Shown: positions 8,535 through 17,616, counted from the first letter of the stretch. The stretch is DNA of 46,293 nucleotides from Akkermansiaceae bacterium (GCA_905181965.1 CAJIZY010000020.1:1-46293), one strand, 5' to 3'. A program made the numbers and translations. Notes: generated from the letters alone by a model not told the origin.

Positions 8535-9608
8535 GTTTCCTTTTTTGCCCCAGTGAGTGGGCTGTTTGCTGCTCCTGTCGCCGTAGCGGGGACCCAATTA
8601 CGTGAAGTTATTGTTAGCCATACTGACGAGAAGGGCATCCTCCAGCTTTACCGTATGAATGAAGACGGCACAGACCGCAAGCAGCTTACTCATTCCAATC
8701 GTAGTTGCCGCATGCCCGCATGTTCCCCAGACGGAAAAAAATTAATATATACGCAACAGGTCGACCATAGCTTAGCTCTCTGGATTTCCGATGTTGACGG
8801 TGGGAACGCCCGCTTCCTTATCGATGAGGGAATGAACTTGTTACCGTCTTGGTTGCCTGACTCCCAGCATATCGTCTGGATGAAAACTCAGCCTGGGAAA
8901 GATCCTTCGCGGAGGAGTCAGATCCATCTCATGAACACGGATACTGGTGAATCGAGAAGACTGTTTTCTTCTCCTGAGCAGCTGGACTTCAGTAATTCTA
9001 TGCCGGTTGTTTCACCCAGAGGAGATCTGATCGCCTTCGTCTCCAACCGAAGCGGCGAGATGCGTATCTGGGTCAGCGCTCTGGATGGAAGCAACGCCAA
9101 GCTGGTTTCCGTTCCAGAAATGGACTTCCACGAAGCGATTGAGGCGCCCATTGAGCAAAAAGTCCCCGCTTGGTCTCCGGATGGTAAGTGGATTGCGCAT
9201 TGGGAGGGGGTTGAAATGGTTCATATGAGCAAGTTCACGGGCCTTCCAAACCCCCAACGAGATCGGTTGATCTCAGAGACTTTTCATGTCTGGGTGGTAG
9301 GTAGCAATGGGAAGAACCGAAGAAGAATCGGACCTGGTGATGATCCCTCTTGGTCTCCCGATGGATTCGTGACACGGGCCTTCCCAGATCCCAAAAGGGG
9401 AGGCCCCAAGGTCATGATAGAAACTAAATCGGGGGAAAAAGAATTACCAATTGTACCAAGCCGGAGGAATTGGGGTCGATTCACTTGGTTGCCCGACCAG
9501 GCCGCAAAGTCCGAAAGTGAACAAGCCGGAGCTGACCAATCCGCTCCCGCGCCGGAGTCGAAGCCAGAGAATCATGAGAAACTTAAAATGAAGGCACGCC
9601 CTCAGTAG
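8508..9608 (+). CDS. Secreted TolB/WD40-like beta-propeller protein
   Basis: A 366-residue protein with a signal peptide ending near GLFAAP. At least four PD40/TolB-type blades follow. Each has the xxSPDGxxI hallmark: ACSPDGKKLIYT, SWLPDSQHIVWM, VVSPRGDLIAFVSN and AWSPDGKWIAHW, with a fifth candidate at SWSPDGFVT. Blade strands such as LWISDVDGGNARFL and IHLMNTDTGESRRL are typical of TolB-like propellers. The tail is Pro/Glu/Ala-rich and probably disordered. These periplasmic propellers usually bind proteins or ligands rather than catalyse. The 5' end is duplicated upstream of the next gene. No Pal or Tol genes are nearby, so this is not classical tolB. Confidence 0.85.
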   Translation: MMKTYLIALVSFFAPVSGLFAAPVAVAGTQLREVIVSHTDEKGILQLYRMNEDGTDRKQLTHSNRSCRMPACSPDGKKLIYTQQVDHSLALWISDVDGGNARFLIDEGMNLLPSWLPDSQHIVWMKTQPGKDPSRRSQIHLMNTDTGESRRLFSSPEQLDFSNSMPVVSPRGDLIAFVSNRSGEMRIWVSALDGSNAKLVSVPEMDFHEAIEAPIEQKVPAWSPDGKWIAHWEGVEMVHMSKFTGLPNPQRDRLISETFHVWVVGSNGKNRRRIGPGDDPSWSPDGFVTRAFPDPKRGGPKVMIETKSGEKELPIVPSRRNWGRFTWLPDQAAKSESEQAGADQSAPAPESKPENHEKLKMKARPQ

Positions 9609-9637
9609 CGGATAGCCTGACTCAGGTGTTTCGCAGA

Positions 9638-9697
9638 CACGCCTAATCCGTAACCTGAAGTGTCCTAGCAATGATGAAAACATATTTGATAGCTCTC
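9638..9697 (+). repeat. 60-bp leader repeat, copy 2
   Basis: Perfect copy of 8475-8534, offset by 1163 bp in the same orientation. It again contains the region upstream of the start codon and the first codons of a signal peptide. The genes attached to the two copies differ completely after the leader. Confidence 0.95.
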
Positions 9698-10084
9698 ATT
9701 TCTTTTTGCACCCTGGGGGGTGGGCTTTTTGCAGCTCCTGCCAATCATGACCCAATTACGGAGCTGAAGGATCTAAGTGCTAAGGAAGCTTTGTTTAAGG
9801 GTGCGTCCAGGACAAAACCAGTCGTGTTGAAGTCCCTAAAGAATGGGGCCAAGTATTTCGGTAAAGAAGCACTTGCCAAGATTTTCAAAGCTGTTGATTT
9901 CGAGAAACAGAGTGTTCTTCTTTTTGCTTGGAAAGGTTCTGGGCAGGATCGCCTTCAATATGTAGTGAAAGAATCTTTCCCTGAGCAAATCGTGTTCTCA
10001 CACAAGCTCGGCCGGACGAAAGATCTTAGATCGCACGTTAAAGTTTATGTTTTACGATCGGGCGTAAAGTGGACCGTTGAGTAG
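9671..10084 (+). CDS. Secreted protein of unknown function
   Basis: A predicted 137-residue protein whose signal peptide (MMKTYLIAL, then GLFAAPA) matches the start of the beta-propeller protein upstream. The mature part is about 115 residues and basic. It has a probable beta-rich core (SVLLFAWKGSGQDRLQYVV, VKVYVLRSGVKWTVE). The Lys-rich region SRTKPVVLKSLKNGAKYF precedes it. I do not recognise the family. Because its leader is a perfect copy, it probably shares expression signals and export route with the upstream gene. Confidence 0.65.
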   Translation: MMKTYLIALISFCTLGGGLFAAPANHDPITELKDLSAKEALFKGASRTKPVVLKSLKNGAKYFGKEALAKIFKAVDFEKQSVLLFAWKGSGQDRLQYVVKESFPEQIVFSHKLGRTKDLRSHVKVYVLRSGVKWTVE

Positions 10085-10277
10085 GAGCGGACTCAGATCA
10101 TTCAGTGGCCACCGCTAGAACTGGGATTCGCAGAACAAGACATCGATCCCTGACACCTCACTCGCGGTGAGTTAGCTCCCTAATGGGTATCAAACTCCAA
10201 CCATGATATTGGAGTGCACTCTTTGGTAGCCGGCGGGAGTGCTTTGATGTTCGGCAAAATTAATCTAAGAATCGACC

Positions 10278-10925
10278 ATGCTCGCGTCTCTTCCCGTTAT
10301 GAAAATCAAAACCACACTTCATACGATCGCGTTTTTTATCGTTGTTCTCACCATTCTTTGCCCAGCAATGCCTGATCAAAATCCAGCTCTGGCGGAGGAG
10401 AATAAGCCAAATGGCTCCGAAGCGAAAGCCGCCGCCACTAAGTGGCTTGGAGGACTCGATAAGAAGGGCCTTGTGCTAAACCAAAGGGTGAAGGAACGCG
10501 GATTCATAGTCACACATGGCCCTAGTGCCTTGGGGCGTGTGACGAAATTCAGCCTACAAAATTCGGGGTGGTGGGTATCGCTGGACTTTCATGGTGAGCT
10601 ATCCCCGGAGACATCGCTCGAAACACTTAAGAAGAAATTCTGGTATGTCACATTGGACAGGCTTCCCACGCCAGGCTTGGATCTTCCGGGCTGGGAGGTT
10701 CGCCCTCAGATCGCCAGTTCATCGATTAGGGAAGGAATGGAAATCTTGGCTTATAGCGAGGGCAAGATCAAGCTACGCGTGCGAACTGAGTTTTTCGCTC
10801 TTTATGGTCGCGACCCATCGATAGTGGTTGCCGCGGACGCTCCGGCACCTGATGGCTCCTACTTCCAGATTCGTAAAAAGTTCCCTCTCGATTTGACGAT
10901 TGAGGCTTCCTTTACGTTTCGGTAG
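10278..10925 (+). CDS. Secreted protein of unknown function
   Basis: A predicted 215-residue protein (208 residues if ATG 10299 is used). A hydrophobic N-terminal segment (TIAFFIVVLTILCPAM) is probably a signal peptide, cut near ALAEEN. The mature part has alternating hydrophobic strands (FSLQNSGWWVSLDFHG, KIKLRVRTEFFALYG) and looks like a beta-sandwich. No catalytic motif is visible and I do not recognise the family. The gap 10085-10277 before it has no supported gene, only a short hairpin (CTCACTCGCGGTGAG). Confidence 0.6.
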   Translation: MLASLPVMKIKTTLHTIAFFIVVLTILCPAMPDQNPALAEENKPNGSEAKAAATKWLGGLDKKGLVLNQRVKERGFIVTHGPSALGRVTKFSLQNSGWWVSLDFHGELSPETSLETLKKKFWYVTLDRLPTPGLDLPGWEVRPQIASSSIREGMEILAYSEGKIKLRVRTEFFALYGRDPSIVVAADAPAPDGSYFQIRKKFPLDLTIEASFTFR

Positions 10926-10992
10926 AGATTTGCCTATGAGGTGGGGTGACAAGCTCAATATCTATCGGCGATAGCTGCGTCAGATCTGGTAA

Positions 10993-11118
10993 GGCTAACA
11001 AGACGTCGATCCTAGCGCCGAACCTGCTGTGAGTCTTACGCACTATGACTGTTCAACCACCAATCTAAAAGTGAGAACGCGCGCTTGGCGGCGCTTGACT
11101 AGACCTAGACGTGGAATG
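10993..11118 (+). other. attC-like fold (tentative)
   Basis: GGCTAAC at 10993-10999 differs at one position from RYYYAAC. ACGTC (11003-11007) and AGCGCCG (11014-11020) are complementary to GACGT (11108-11112) and CGGCGCT (11089-11095). GTGGAAT follows the distal arm and is one mismatch from GTTRRRY. The nested arms and the length of about 125 bp resemble a degenerate attC. No other feature explains the gene-free stretch 10926-11197. The evidence is weak. Confidence 0.2.
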
Positions 11119-11197
11119 GTGGGCTTGGCGAAAATAATTCACCGGTATTTCACACGCCCTCCATATTACATTCATAAACCTTTATCACTTTATCATC

Positions 11198-11575
11198 ATG
11201 AAAAAAACGAACTCACAATCAAGAACAGGCACGATTGCCTTGGTGATCCTTCTTCCCATCGTTGTTGCTGCGACTTGGATTGGCCGCGGGTGCTATGACA
11301 GATTATTCATATTGGAGGGTCAAGTTGTTGTCGTGAACGCGACAACCGAAGATCATACGATAAGATTGGTATTCCCGTCAGGCGAAAAGATTGATGTTGA
11401 TTTGAAAGCGGGCGTTTCTTCAAGATCCATGATTGGCAAGACAGGCGAAGGCTCGTTGAGTCTTACGATTGACGGCAGTCGCAGAAATGAAGTGGGCTAC
11501 CTAACTTCAATGAATGGAATGATTATTCTTACGATTAACGACGACCGCGTGATTTTTTCCCAAGTCTCTCTATAG
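11198..11575 (+). CDS. Hypothetical membrane-anchored protein
   Basis: A predicted 125-residue protein. One N-terminal membrane anchor (IALVILLPIVVAATWIG, about residues 13-29) precedes a small extracytoplasmic beta-rich domain. Strands such as GQVVVVNATTEDHTIRLVF, KIDVDLKAGVSS and GEGSLSLTIDG are visible. This alternation suggests a small beta-sandwich, but I recognise no family. It is the last gene of the accessory block. The 180 bp after it, before the pseudouridine synthase, contain no supported gene. Confidence 0.55.
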   Translation: MKKTNSQSRTGTIALVILLPIVVAATWIGRGCYDRLFILEGQVVVVNATTEDHTIRLVFPSGEKIDVDLKAGVSSRSMIGKTGEGSLSLTIDGSRRNEVGYLTSMNGMIILTINDDRVIFSQVSL

Positions 11576-11755
11576 TAACGGATCCCCATAAGTTACTGAT
11601 AATAAGCGAGATGAGAGTCGGGCAGATGCTCAGAGTTCGTGGGAATCTATGTGGAATGGTGAGAGTTGAGTTGGGTTCTTACCGAAATGAATATTTCACG
11701 CTTTGTTATGCCATCTTTCGCTTTTCCACTTCAATAAATTTGAACATGCTGCAGC

Positions 11756-12494
11756 GTGGCTGGAGAGAAAAAGAAACGTGGCAAACGTAAGCACCAACCG
11801 ATGGGGCTCGATATTATTCATGAGGATCGTGACATAATCGTGGTGAATAAAACTGCCGGGCTTCTCACGATTGGAACTGGGCGTGATGGCGGGCGCACTG
11901 CGCACGCGGCGCTGGATGACTACGTAAAGAAGGGAAACTATAAGTCGCGTGAGCGAATCTTTGTAGTGCACCGTCTTGATCGTGATACTTCGGGTGTCTT
12001 GGTTTTTGCGCGGACCGAAAAAGCCAAGTTGACGCTTCAGAAAAATTGGCAGGAGGCTGCCAAAACCTACCTCGCATTTGTTGAGGGCCACCCAGATCCC
12101 GATGAGGGAATGATCGAAAGTTATTTGGTCGAGAATGACGCGCGCCGCAGGGGCTTGGCAATGATCAAAGCAGTCGACACGCGGGTCGAAAACTAGGTAT
12201 AAAGTGATCAAGACAGTAGGGGAACGAGCTTTGCTTGAGATTCATTTACTGACTGGCCGCAAGAATCAGATCCGGGTACACCTTGCCGATGAAGGGTGGC
12301 CTATCGTGGGTGATGGGAAATATGGTCGTAAGATTCGTGATAACAAGCGCCTCGCCTTGCATGCGCAGGAGCTGAGCTTTGATCATCCTTATTCGGGGAA
12401 ACGGATGACCTTCTGCGCTCCTGTGCCGGCGACCTTTCATAAGATGGCTGCGGCACCTGCGCCGGAGCCTCCCAAAAAGAAAGACTCTAGGTAA
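11756..12494 (+). pseudogene. RluA-family RNA pseudouridine synthase, frameshift near 12185
   Basis: Cytoplasmic enzyme that isomerises uridine in rRNA or tRNA. The first frame (GTG 11756 to TAG 12196) has a basic N-terminus, LDIIHEDRDIIVVNKTAGLL and the catalytic motif VHRLDRDTSGVLVFA with its Asp. The second frame continues with TRYKVIKTVGERALLEIHLLTGR, then NQIRVHLADEGWPIVGDGKYG and LALHAQELSFDHP, the conserved C-terminal half. The frames join exactly if one G of the GGG at 12183-12185 is removed, and the 739-bp span is one over a multiple of three. It is either a frameshift mutation or a one-base sequence error. An intact gene would be of normal RluA length, about 245 residues. Confidence 0.85.
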
Positions 12495-12702
12495 CTGATT
12501 CGCGGTAAAGGTTTTCCACCTTGTTACGTGCCCAAGGTGTTTTGCGAAGAAACTTAAGGCATGACTTGAGTGAAGGGTCATTGGCAAAGCACCGGATACG
12601 GATGCGGTCCGCAAGCTCATCCCATCCATATTGGTCTTCTAAATGAATGAGCATCTGCTCGAGTTTCACTCCGTGGAGAGGATCGTTGGATTGATGTGCC
12701 AT
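12487..12702 (-). CDS. VF530/DUF2132 family DNA-binding-like protein
   Basis: A small 71-residue protein if the ATG at 12702 is used; the frame is open to 12741. The whole sequence matches the VF530 family pattern: [25 protein letters not shown], then [22 protein letters not shown] and VENLYRE (motif pieces from the protein). The family structure is a compact helical fold proposed to bind DNA, with no firmly known role. It converges on the pseudouridine synthase, overlapping its last eight bases. It is divergent from the acyltransferase gene. Confidence 0.85.
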   Translation of the reverse strand: MAHQSNDPLHGVKLEQMLIHLEDQYGWDELADRIRIRCFANDPSLKSCLKFLRKTPWARNKVENLYRESVT

Positions 12703-12801
12703 GTGGTCAGGAGAGTGAGGTAAAATGGAGGTGAAGGACATGAGATAATATGAAAGCGGTCTTTGCTTTTCGGGCCGAAATTTCCACCTAGGATCCCGCG
12801 C

Positions 12802-14004
12802 ATGACGGCCAAGGAAATGGATAAGACTTTATGGTCTGATCGTATCCTTACGCCTTTTCAACGTCGCACTTCCTCTGGTCGTTACCTCCCTGAGATTGAT
12901 GGCCTCCGTTGCTTAGCGGTCGTTTTGGTGGTTCTTTTTCATTCGCACGGATTTTTCACTTCCGGCTCTGAACCGTCCACGGTGCCCGAACTTCTTGCCA
13001 CAGATCCAGGCACTGCACTTCTTCATATGCCGCACGCCTTAATGGGACGAGGTTGGTTTGGAGTTCAGATCTTCTTTCTCATCTCGGGGCTTGTTTTATC
13101 GCTTCCTTATGCAGCCCATTATCTAAAGGGAGAAGAAAAGCCACTGGTTAAGAACTACTTCAAGCGGCGTCTTATTAGGATTGAGATTCCCTATGTTCTT
13201 GCCCTCACCTTTTTTCTTTTCCTTTCAATCATCATAGAACAGAGCGGCTGGGATCGACTGCCAAATTACTTCGCAGGTCTTATCTACGCCCATGGTTTCA
13301 TTTACGATGGCCAACATAACCCTCTTTTGTTCGTAGCATGGACCTTAGAGATTGAGGTTCAGTTTTATCTCATCGTGCCGCTGCTATGCCGGATTTTCGC
13401 TTTACCTAAACTTCTGCGCCGCTTTCTTCTAGTTTTGACAATCTTTGCTGTCGATCAACTCTGCGGAGGATCATGGATGGCTTTTACGGATAGTATTTGG
13501 CATCATACGGTGATTCGTCAGTTGAATTGGTTCCTACCCGGCCTTCTTCTCGCGGACCTCTACTTGTCTCCAAACTTAAAAGGATTCCGTGAAAAGGGTG
13601 GGACTTTGTGGGCTGACTTTGTTGGAGGATTAGCGTGGATTATGGTTTTCGTCCTGATTGATTATCATTTCACGATCAGCCCGAGGCCGTTTGTTTTACT
13701 CCTCGCTTTTTGGTGCGTCCTCGCCAGCCGATACCTTGGGATGGTCTTCCGTAATCGCTGGATTACGGCGGTGGGAATGATGTGCTACACGATTTACCTC
13801 TCCCACAATTTCTTCATTCATACGATCTTTGGACCGCATATTCTGGGGCCAGTGGTGCCGTATGAAAAAGGAAACTGGCCCAATAACGCGCTCATCATGG
13901 TAGTGATGGTCTCCGTGATCATCATAGCTTGTGGCTTTCTTTATCTCGTGGTCGAGAAGCCTTTTGCACGCGGCCGGTTACCTTGGAAAAAGAAGAAAGG
14001 GTGA
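12802..14004 (+). CDS. Acyltransferase-3 family membrane protein (OafA/YrhL-like)
   Basis: A polytopic inner-membrane O-acyltransferase of about 400 residues. The frame opens at 12763, but ATG 12802 or 12820 looks more likely. The family signature is clear: [20 protein letters not shown] with the catalytic-region His, then [36 protein letters not shown] and [16 protein letters not shown] follow. About ten hydrophobic segments are visible up to [17 protein letters not shown]. Such proteins transfer acetyl or succinyl groups from the cytoplasm to sugars of exopolysaccharide, O-antigen or peptidoglycan. No polysaccharide biosynthesis genes are adjacent, so the acceptor is unknown. Confidence 0.9.
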   Translation: MTAKEMDKTLWSDRILTPFQRRTSSGRYLPEIDGLRCLAVVLVVLFHSHGFFTSGSEPSTVPELLATDPGTALLHMPHALMGRGWFGVQIFFLISGLVLSLPYAAHYLKGEEKPLVKNYFKRRLIRIEIPYVLALTFFLFLSIIIEQSGWDRLPNYFAGLIYAHGFIYDGQHNPLLFVAWTLEIEVQFYLIVPLLCRIFALPKLLRRFLLVLTIFAVDQLCGGSWMAFTDSIWHHTVIRQLNWFLPGLLLADLYLSPNLKGFREKGGTLWADFVGGLAWIMVFVLIDYHFTISPRPFVLLLAFWCVLASRYLGMVFRNRWITAVGMMCYTIYLSHNFFIHTIFGPHILGPVVPYEKGNWPNNALIMVVMVSVIIIACGFLYLVVEKPFARGRLPWKKKKG

Positions 14005-14111
14005 TCTGCAGTCTGTGAAATTCTAGCCGGTCTTTTTCTAGTTGTGAGAGAATGTGATTGGCTCGCTGGTCAAATTGGGTTTCGTCAGTTAGGGTTGGCC
14101 CTCGATAAGCC

Positions 14112-14693
14112 ATGAGTGATTCCAAAGATATTGATTTTGACCGTATCGAAAATGCCGTGCGTGAGCTTCTAGGAGCAATTGGGGAAGATCCCAAGAGGGA
14201 TGGATTGCTCGATACACCAGCACGAGTCGCGCGAATGTATGGCGAAATTTGTAGTGGTTTGCGCGAGGAGCCGGCGGACCATCTCGAAAAGACCTTCCAA
14301 GTGGAGCACGACGAAATCATCGTGGTGCGCGACATTTCGTTTTATTCGATTTGTGAGCACCACCTCATTCCTTTCTTTGGCAAGGCCCACGTCGCTTACC
14401 TTCCCGAAAAAGATGGGCGGATTACCGGGCTTTCGAAGTTGGCAAGATTGGTCGATGGCTTCGCGCGTCGTCCGCAAGTTCAGGAACGTCTCACTGGTGA
14501 GATTGCTGATGCGATTGATGAAAAGCTCTCTCCACGTGGGGCAGCTGTCGTGTTGGAAGCCGAACATCTTTGCATGTCGATGCGGGGGATCCGCAAGCCA
14601 GGGGCACGGACCGTAACATCTTCGATGCGCGGCATTTTTCGTTCTAATTCAGCCTCGCGTGAAGAGGTTTTAAATCTCATTCAACGCTCTTAA
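14112..14693 (+). CDS. folE: GTP cyclohydrolase I
   Basis: Cytoplasmic enzyme that converts GTP to 7,8-dihydroneopterin triphosphate, the first step of folate biosynthesis. At 193 residues it is of normal bacterial length. Conserved elements are all present: [33 protein letters not shown] (zinc-binding Cys and active-site His), [20 protein letters not shown] (pieces) and [17 protein letters not shown] (second zinc Cys). The start ATG 14112 gives a typical N-terminus. It lies alone, 107 bp after the acyltransferase gene and with its own downstream inverted repeat. Confidence 0.97.
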   Translation: MSDSKDIDFDRIENAVRELLGAIGEDPKRDGLLDTPARVARMYGEICSGLREEPADHLEKTFQVEHDEIIVVRDISFYSICEHHLIPFFGKAHVAYLPEKDGRITGLSKLARLVDGFARRPQVQERLTGEIADAIDEKLSPRGAAVVLEAEHLCMSMRGIRKPGARTVTSSMRGIFRSNSASREEVLNLIQRS

Positions 14694-14708
14694 GAACGAC
14701 CGGGGCCT

Positions 14709-14745
14709 GATCAAATCTGGCTTTTTCAGCTTACTCGATTTGATC
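14709..14745. repeat. Inverted repeat downstream of folE
   Basis: GATCAAAT at 14709-14716 and ATTTGATC at 14738-14745 are perfectly complementary, separated by 21 bases that include a CTTTTT run. It lies 16 bases after the folE stop. It could be a weak terminator or an operator for the gap before the SulP gene. The rest of this 265-bp gap (14694-14958) is AT-rich. It has a TTGACA at 14840-14845 without a convincing -10 partner. Confidence 0.4.
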
Positions 14746-14958
14746 CAAATCTGAGCAAAGCCCCTCTGCGGAACTCTCGATCAGAATTGCTTTATAGGAT
14801 ATTCAGCTCGGCGACCTTATTATGAAAACTCATTTATTTTTGACAGATTCAAGGAAGTTCTAAGCACTTTAGATGTGTCTAGGCTCTTATGTGTCAAAAT
14901 TGTCACCTAGCATATTTACAATCATTAAATCTATCTCATAGCTTTAGAAGCAGAAGCC

Positions 14959-16560
14959 ATGGAGAAAGATCATCAAATATCTCAATTGCCTAAAGACGGA
15001 CTTGCTGGGTTGACGCAGAATTTTGGGAAGGATGCCACATCTGGATTTGTGGTCTTCCTCCTCGCCCTCCCTCTCAGTCTCGGGATAGCCGCGGCCTCTG
15101 GCTTTCCTCCCATTATGGGGGTTTTGACGGCGATCATTGGTGGTCTAGTTGCCACTTTTTTCACGGGTTCCCAACTTTCCATTAAAGGCCCGGCAGCGGG
15201 TTTAATTGTTATTGTAGCTGATTGTGTGGGCGCCTTTGGTGGTGGAATCGAAGGTTGGCGCCTCGCCCTCGGAGTGATGGTGGTGGCAGGAATTATTCAG
15301 ATTCTCATGGGAGTTTTCAAATGGGGAAAGTTTGTCGATATCTTTCCTTTGTCAGCGGTTCATGGAATGTTGGCAGCGATCGGTTTCATCATTATCGCAA
15401 AGCAAGTTCCCGTTCTTTTGAACGTCGACCCATCTCTCGCAGCGGGGAAAGGTCCGCTTGCTTTGTTCGCTGCTATCCCTTCGTTCTTTGCCAATTTAGA
15501 CTCACAAGTCAGTATTATTGGTGGTGTGAGTCTTGCCATCATGCTGGGCTGGGGATTCGTAAAACATCCGCTTTTGAAGAAAATCCCAGCACCGTTGCTG
15601 GTTTTAATTTTTGCGGTTCCTGCAAGTTTGATGATGAATTTGGGTGCTGAAGCTCCCGATTACACGCTGGTAAAAGTGGGTAAGATCATCGATCAAGTTG
15701 GTATTAATGCGAGCGCTGAAGGCTATTCTCAGACCGGGATTTTCATCAAGTTCGTCATTATGGTTTCGCTTGTGGGAACTCTGGAAAGTCTCCTTACCGT
15801 GAAAGCGATTGATATGCTTGATCCGTGGAAGCGGAAAGCTGATCCGAATAAGGATATCATCGCAATAGGTGTATCAAACTCATTGGCTGGCCTCCTCGGC
15901 GGACTACCCATGATCTCGGAAGTGGCGCGAAGTTCGGCTAATGTTGCGCAGGGTGCTCGAACCCGCTGGGCAAATTTTTTCCATGGTCTCTTTCTCCTCT
16001 TATCGGTCCTCCTTGCTTATCAAGTTCTTGAACTCATTCCGAATGCTGCGCTTGCAGCCATGTTAATTGCAGTAGGAATCAAGTTAGCTCATCCCAAGGA
16101 ATTTATCCACATGCTTAAGGTGGGGCCGGAGCAGCTTGCGATTTTCATCACCACAATTTTCTTCACGCTTGCTAAGGATCTGCTGGTCGGTATCGCGGCG
16201 GGAATGGTCTTGAAGGCGATAATCCATTTCAGTCGCGGGGTGTCTCCGAGGTCTCTTTTCCAAGCAAGAGCGGCCGTTGATCATGAATCTGATCGCTACG
16301 TTCTTCGATTGGGGAATGCCGCCATTTTCACAAACTACCTCGGCATTAAGAAGCATCTTGATAAAATCCCCGAAGGTAAGGCGATCGTTTTGGATCTCAC
16401 AAAAACAGTCGTGATTGATCACTCCGTTATGGAGAATCTGCATCATTTTGATGATGATTACACTCGCGCTGGCGGAACCGTCGAATTCCTAGGCCTTGAC
16501 CAGCTTAAGCCAGTTTCGGCTCATCCGCTTGCGGCCCGAAAGCGGAGCAAAGCGTCCTAA
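14959..16560 (+). CDS. SulP-family anion transporter with C-terminal STAS domain
   Basis: A 533-residue inner-membrane protein of SulP length. The first part has many hydrophobic segments and the SulP hallmarks. These include TSGFVVFLLALPLSLGIA, PPIMGVLTAIIGGLVATF and the substrate-region loop SIKGPAAGLIVIVA. The family glycine-rich motif (GLLGGLPMISEVARSSANV) also occurs. After the last membrane segment, about residues 430-525 form a STAS domain (IFTNYLGIKKHLDKIP, VIDHSVMENLHHF). Members carry sulfate, bicarbonate or other anions, often with sodium. In a sulfatase-rich genome sulfate is tempting, but many marine SulP proteins take up bicarbonate. No carbonic anhydrase is adjacent to decide. 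Confidence 0.93.
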   Translation: MEKDHQISQLPKDGLAGLTQNFGKDATSGFVVFLLALPLSLGIAAASGFPPIMGVLTAIIGGLVATFFTGSQLSIKGPAAGLIVIVADCVGAFGGGIEGWRLALGVMVVAGIIQILMGVFKWGKFVDIFPLSAVHGMLAAIGFIIIAKQVPVLLNVDPSLAAGKGPLALFAAIPSFFANLDSQVSIIGGVSLAIMLGWGFVKHPLLKKIPAPLLVLIFAVPASLMMNLGAEAPDYTLVKVGKIIDQVGINASAEGYSQTGIFIKFVIMVSLVGTLESLLTVKAIDMLDPWKRKADPNKDIIAIGVSNSLAGLLGGLPMISEVARSSANVAQGARTRWANFFHGLFLLLSVLLAYQVLELIPNAALAAMLIAVGIKLAHPKEFIHMLKVGPEQLAIFITTIFFTLAKDLLVGIAAGMVLKAIIHFSRGVSPRSLFQARAAVDHESDRYVLRLGNAAIFTNYLGIKKHLDKIPEGKAIVLDLTKTVVIDHSVMENLHHFDDDYTRAGGTVEFLGLDQLKPVSAHPLAARKRSKAS

Positions 16561-16586
16561 TTTTCGAACGCGATCGTTCCTTGCTA

Positions 16587-17228
16587 CTAACGGGGAATAA
16601 AGCGATTTGCGAGGGTGCTCAAAAGCATTCCGGTGATAAAGCCGCCGATATGAGCGCCGTGGCCGACGTTGCTGGCCGGGCCCATTAAGCCAAGGAAATC
16701 CAAGCCAACCCCGACAACTCCAGCAGCAGCGAGTTGAGTCGAATTGACGGGCCGGGCAAGTGGCCAAACATATGAACTAGGACGGGGATGTAAGAAGGCT
16801 AGACCAAAGTAAAATCCCTCTAAGCCCATTACTCCACCGCTGGCTCCCAGCCCCGGAATTGGGCTCTCCGGATCCAATAAGAGCTGGCCGATTGATCCAC
16901 CAATTATGGGAAGAAGGAAGGCAGCTAACATCCAGCGCCAGCCACAAAGCTCGCAAACCACGACTCCAAAGAGCCAGAGGAAGAGCATGTTACCTCCCAA
17001 GTGGCTTCCATCGGCGTGAAGAAATCCTGCTGTCAGGGTAGTGGCGAGGGTTGCTAAAACGTCACTCGATAGATTGCCACCCAAGGCAAGTTCCCATCCA
17101 TTAACGACTTTGACTGGAATTATCATCCATGCTCCATAATCGTGTATCCAATCTAGAATAGAGACGACGCAAATTACCCCGATAAGAATGAGAACGGGGG
17201 CTCGATGTTTCATCAGTGAGTTATGCAT
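16587..17228 (-). CDS. Rhomboid-family intramembrane serine protease
   Basis: A 213-residue membrane protease with about six hydrophobic segments. The start ATG 17228 overlaps the last bases of the truncated haemoglobin gene, so the two are probably translated together. Catalytic elements: HADGSHLGGNMLFLWLFG (the HxxxN loop, oxyanion side), GLGASGGVMGLEGFYFG with the GxSG nucleophile, and GHGAHIGGFITGMLL with the catalytic His. The serine-histidine dyad is complete. Rhomboids cleave transmembrane segments of other proteins, and no substrate can be named. Confidence 0.92.
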   Translation of the reverse strand: MHNSLMKHRAPVLILIGVICVVSILDWIHDYGAWMIIPVKVVNGWELALGGNLSSDVLATLATTLTAGFLHADGSHLGGNMLFLWLFGVVVCELCGWRWMLAAFLLPIIGGSIGQLLLDPESPIPGLGASGGVMGLEGFYFGLAFLHPRPSSYVWPLARPVNSTQLAAAGVVGVGLDFLGLMGPASNVGHGAHIGGFITGMLLSTLANRFIPR

Positions 17229-17616
17229 GGTCACAGGGCGCTTCTGGTTGGTTACGCATGAAGTCGGCAACTTGGGCGAAGAATTCCATCACTGACTTAC
17301 GAATCGCGGAATCGATGATCACTTCATTAGCGGCTTCCCCCATAAGTTTCATCCATCGATCGCGTTCTGCGATGCCGATTTTAAAAGGCATGTGGCGACC
17401 CCGAAGGCGCGGATGTCCTCGCTTAGTGAGGTAGCGCTGATCTGCTCCAAATCGGAAAAGAAGAAAGTCGCGAAGGCGCTCCTCGGAGCCTTCCCAGTCA
17501 TCGTCCGGATACATCAGGCCGACCAGCTTATCTTCCTTCATTTTTTCATAAAATTTGGAAGTCAATTGGGTGAAGCCTTCTTCTCCCAATGTCGCGTAAA
17601 TCAATTCTTCGTTCAT
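17221..17616 (-). CDS. Group II truncated haemoglobin (trHbO-like)
   Basis: A 131-residue 2-on-2 globin beginning at ATG 17616; the frame is open further upstream but that part has no globin homology. Features seen are FTQLTSKFYEKMKEDKLVGLMYP for helices A-B. In the haem-pocket part, LRDFLLFRFGADQRYL (helix E region) and HPRLRGRHMPFKIG carry the proximal His in RHMPF. ERDRWM provides the Trp characteristic of group II. These proteins bind O2 or NO and are linked to oxygen delivery or NO/peroxide detoxification. It is the first gene of a pair with the rhomboid and is divergent from the kinase gene, with 127 bp between start codons for both promoters. Confidence 0.92.
   Translation of the reverse strand: MNEELIYATLGEEGFTQLTSKFYEKMKEDKLVGLMYPDDDWEGSEERLRDFLLFRFGADQRYLTKRGHPRLRGRHMPFKIGIAERDRWMKLMGEAANEVIIDSAIRKSVMEFFAQVADFMRNQPEAPCDHA

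Noticed and set aside
11029..11298. 89-codon open frame upstream of the anchored protein at 11198
   Set aside because: No conserved pattern. It overlaps the better-supported gene and covers the attC-like fold.
14837..14875. TTGACA-like box before the SulP gene as a promoter
   Set aside because: No acceptable -10 hexamer at 16-18 bases, so it is not listed as a promoter.
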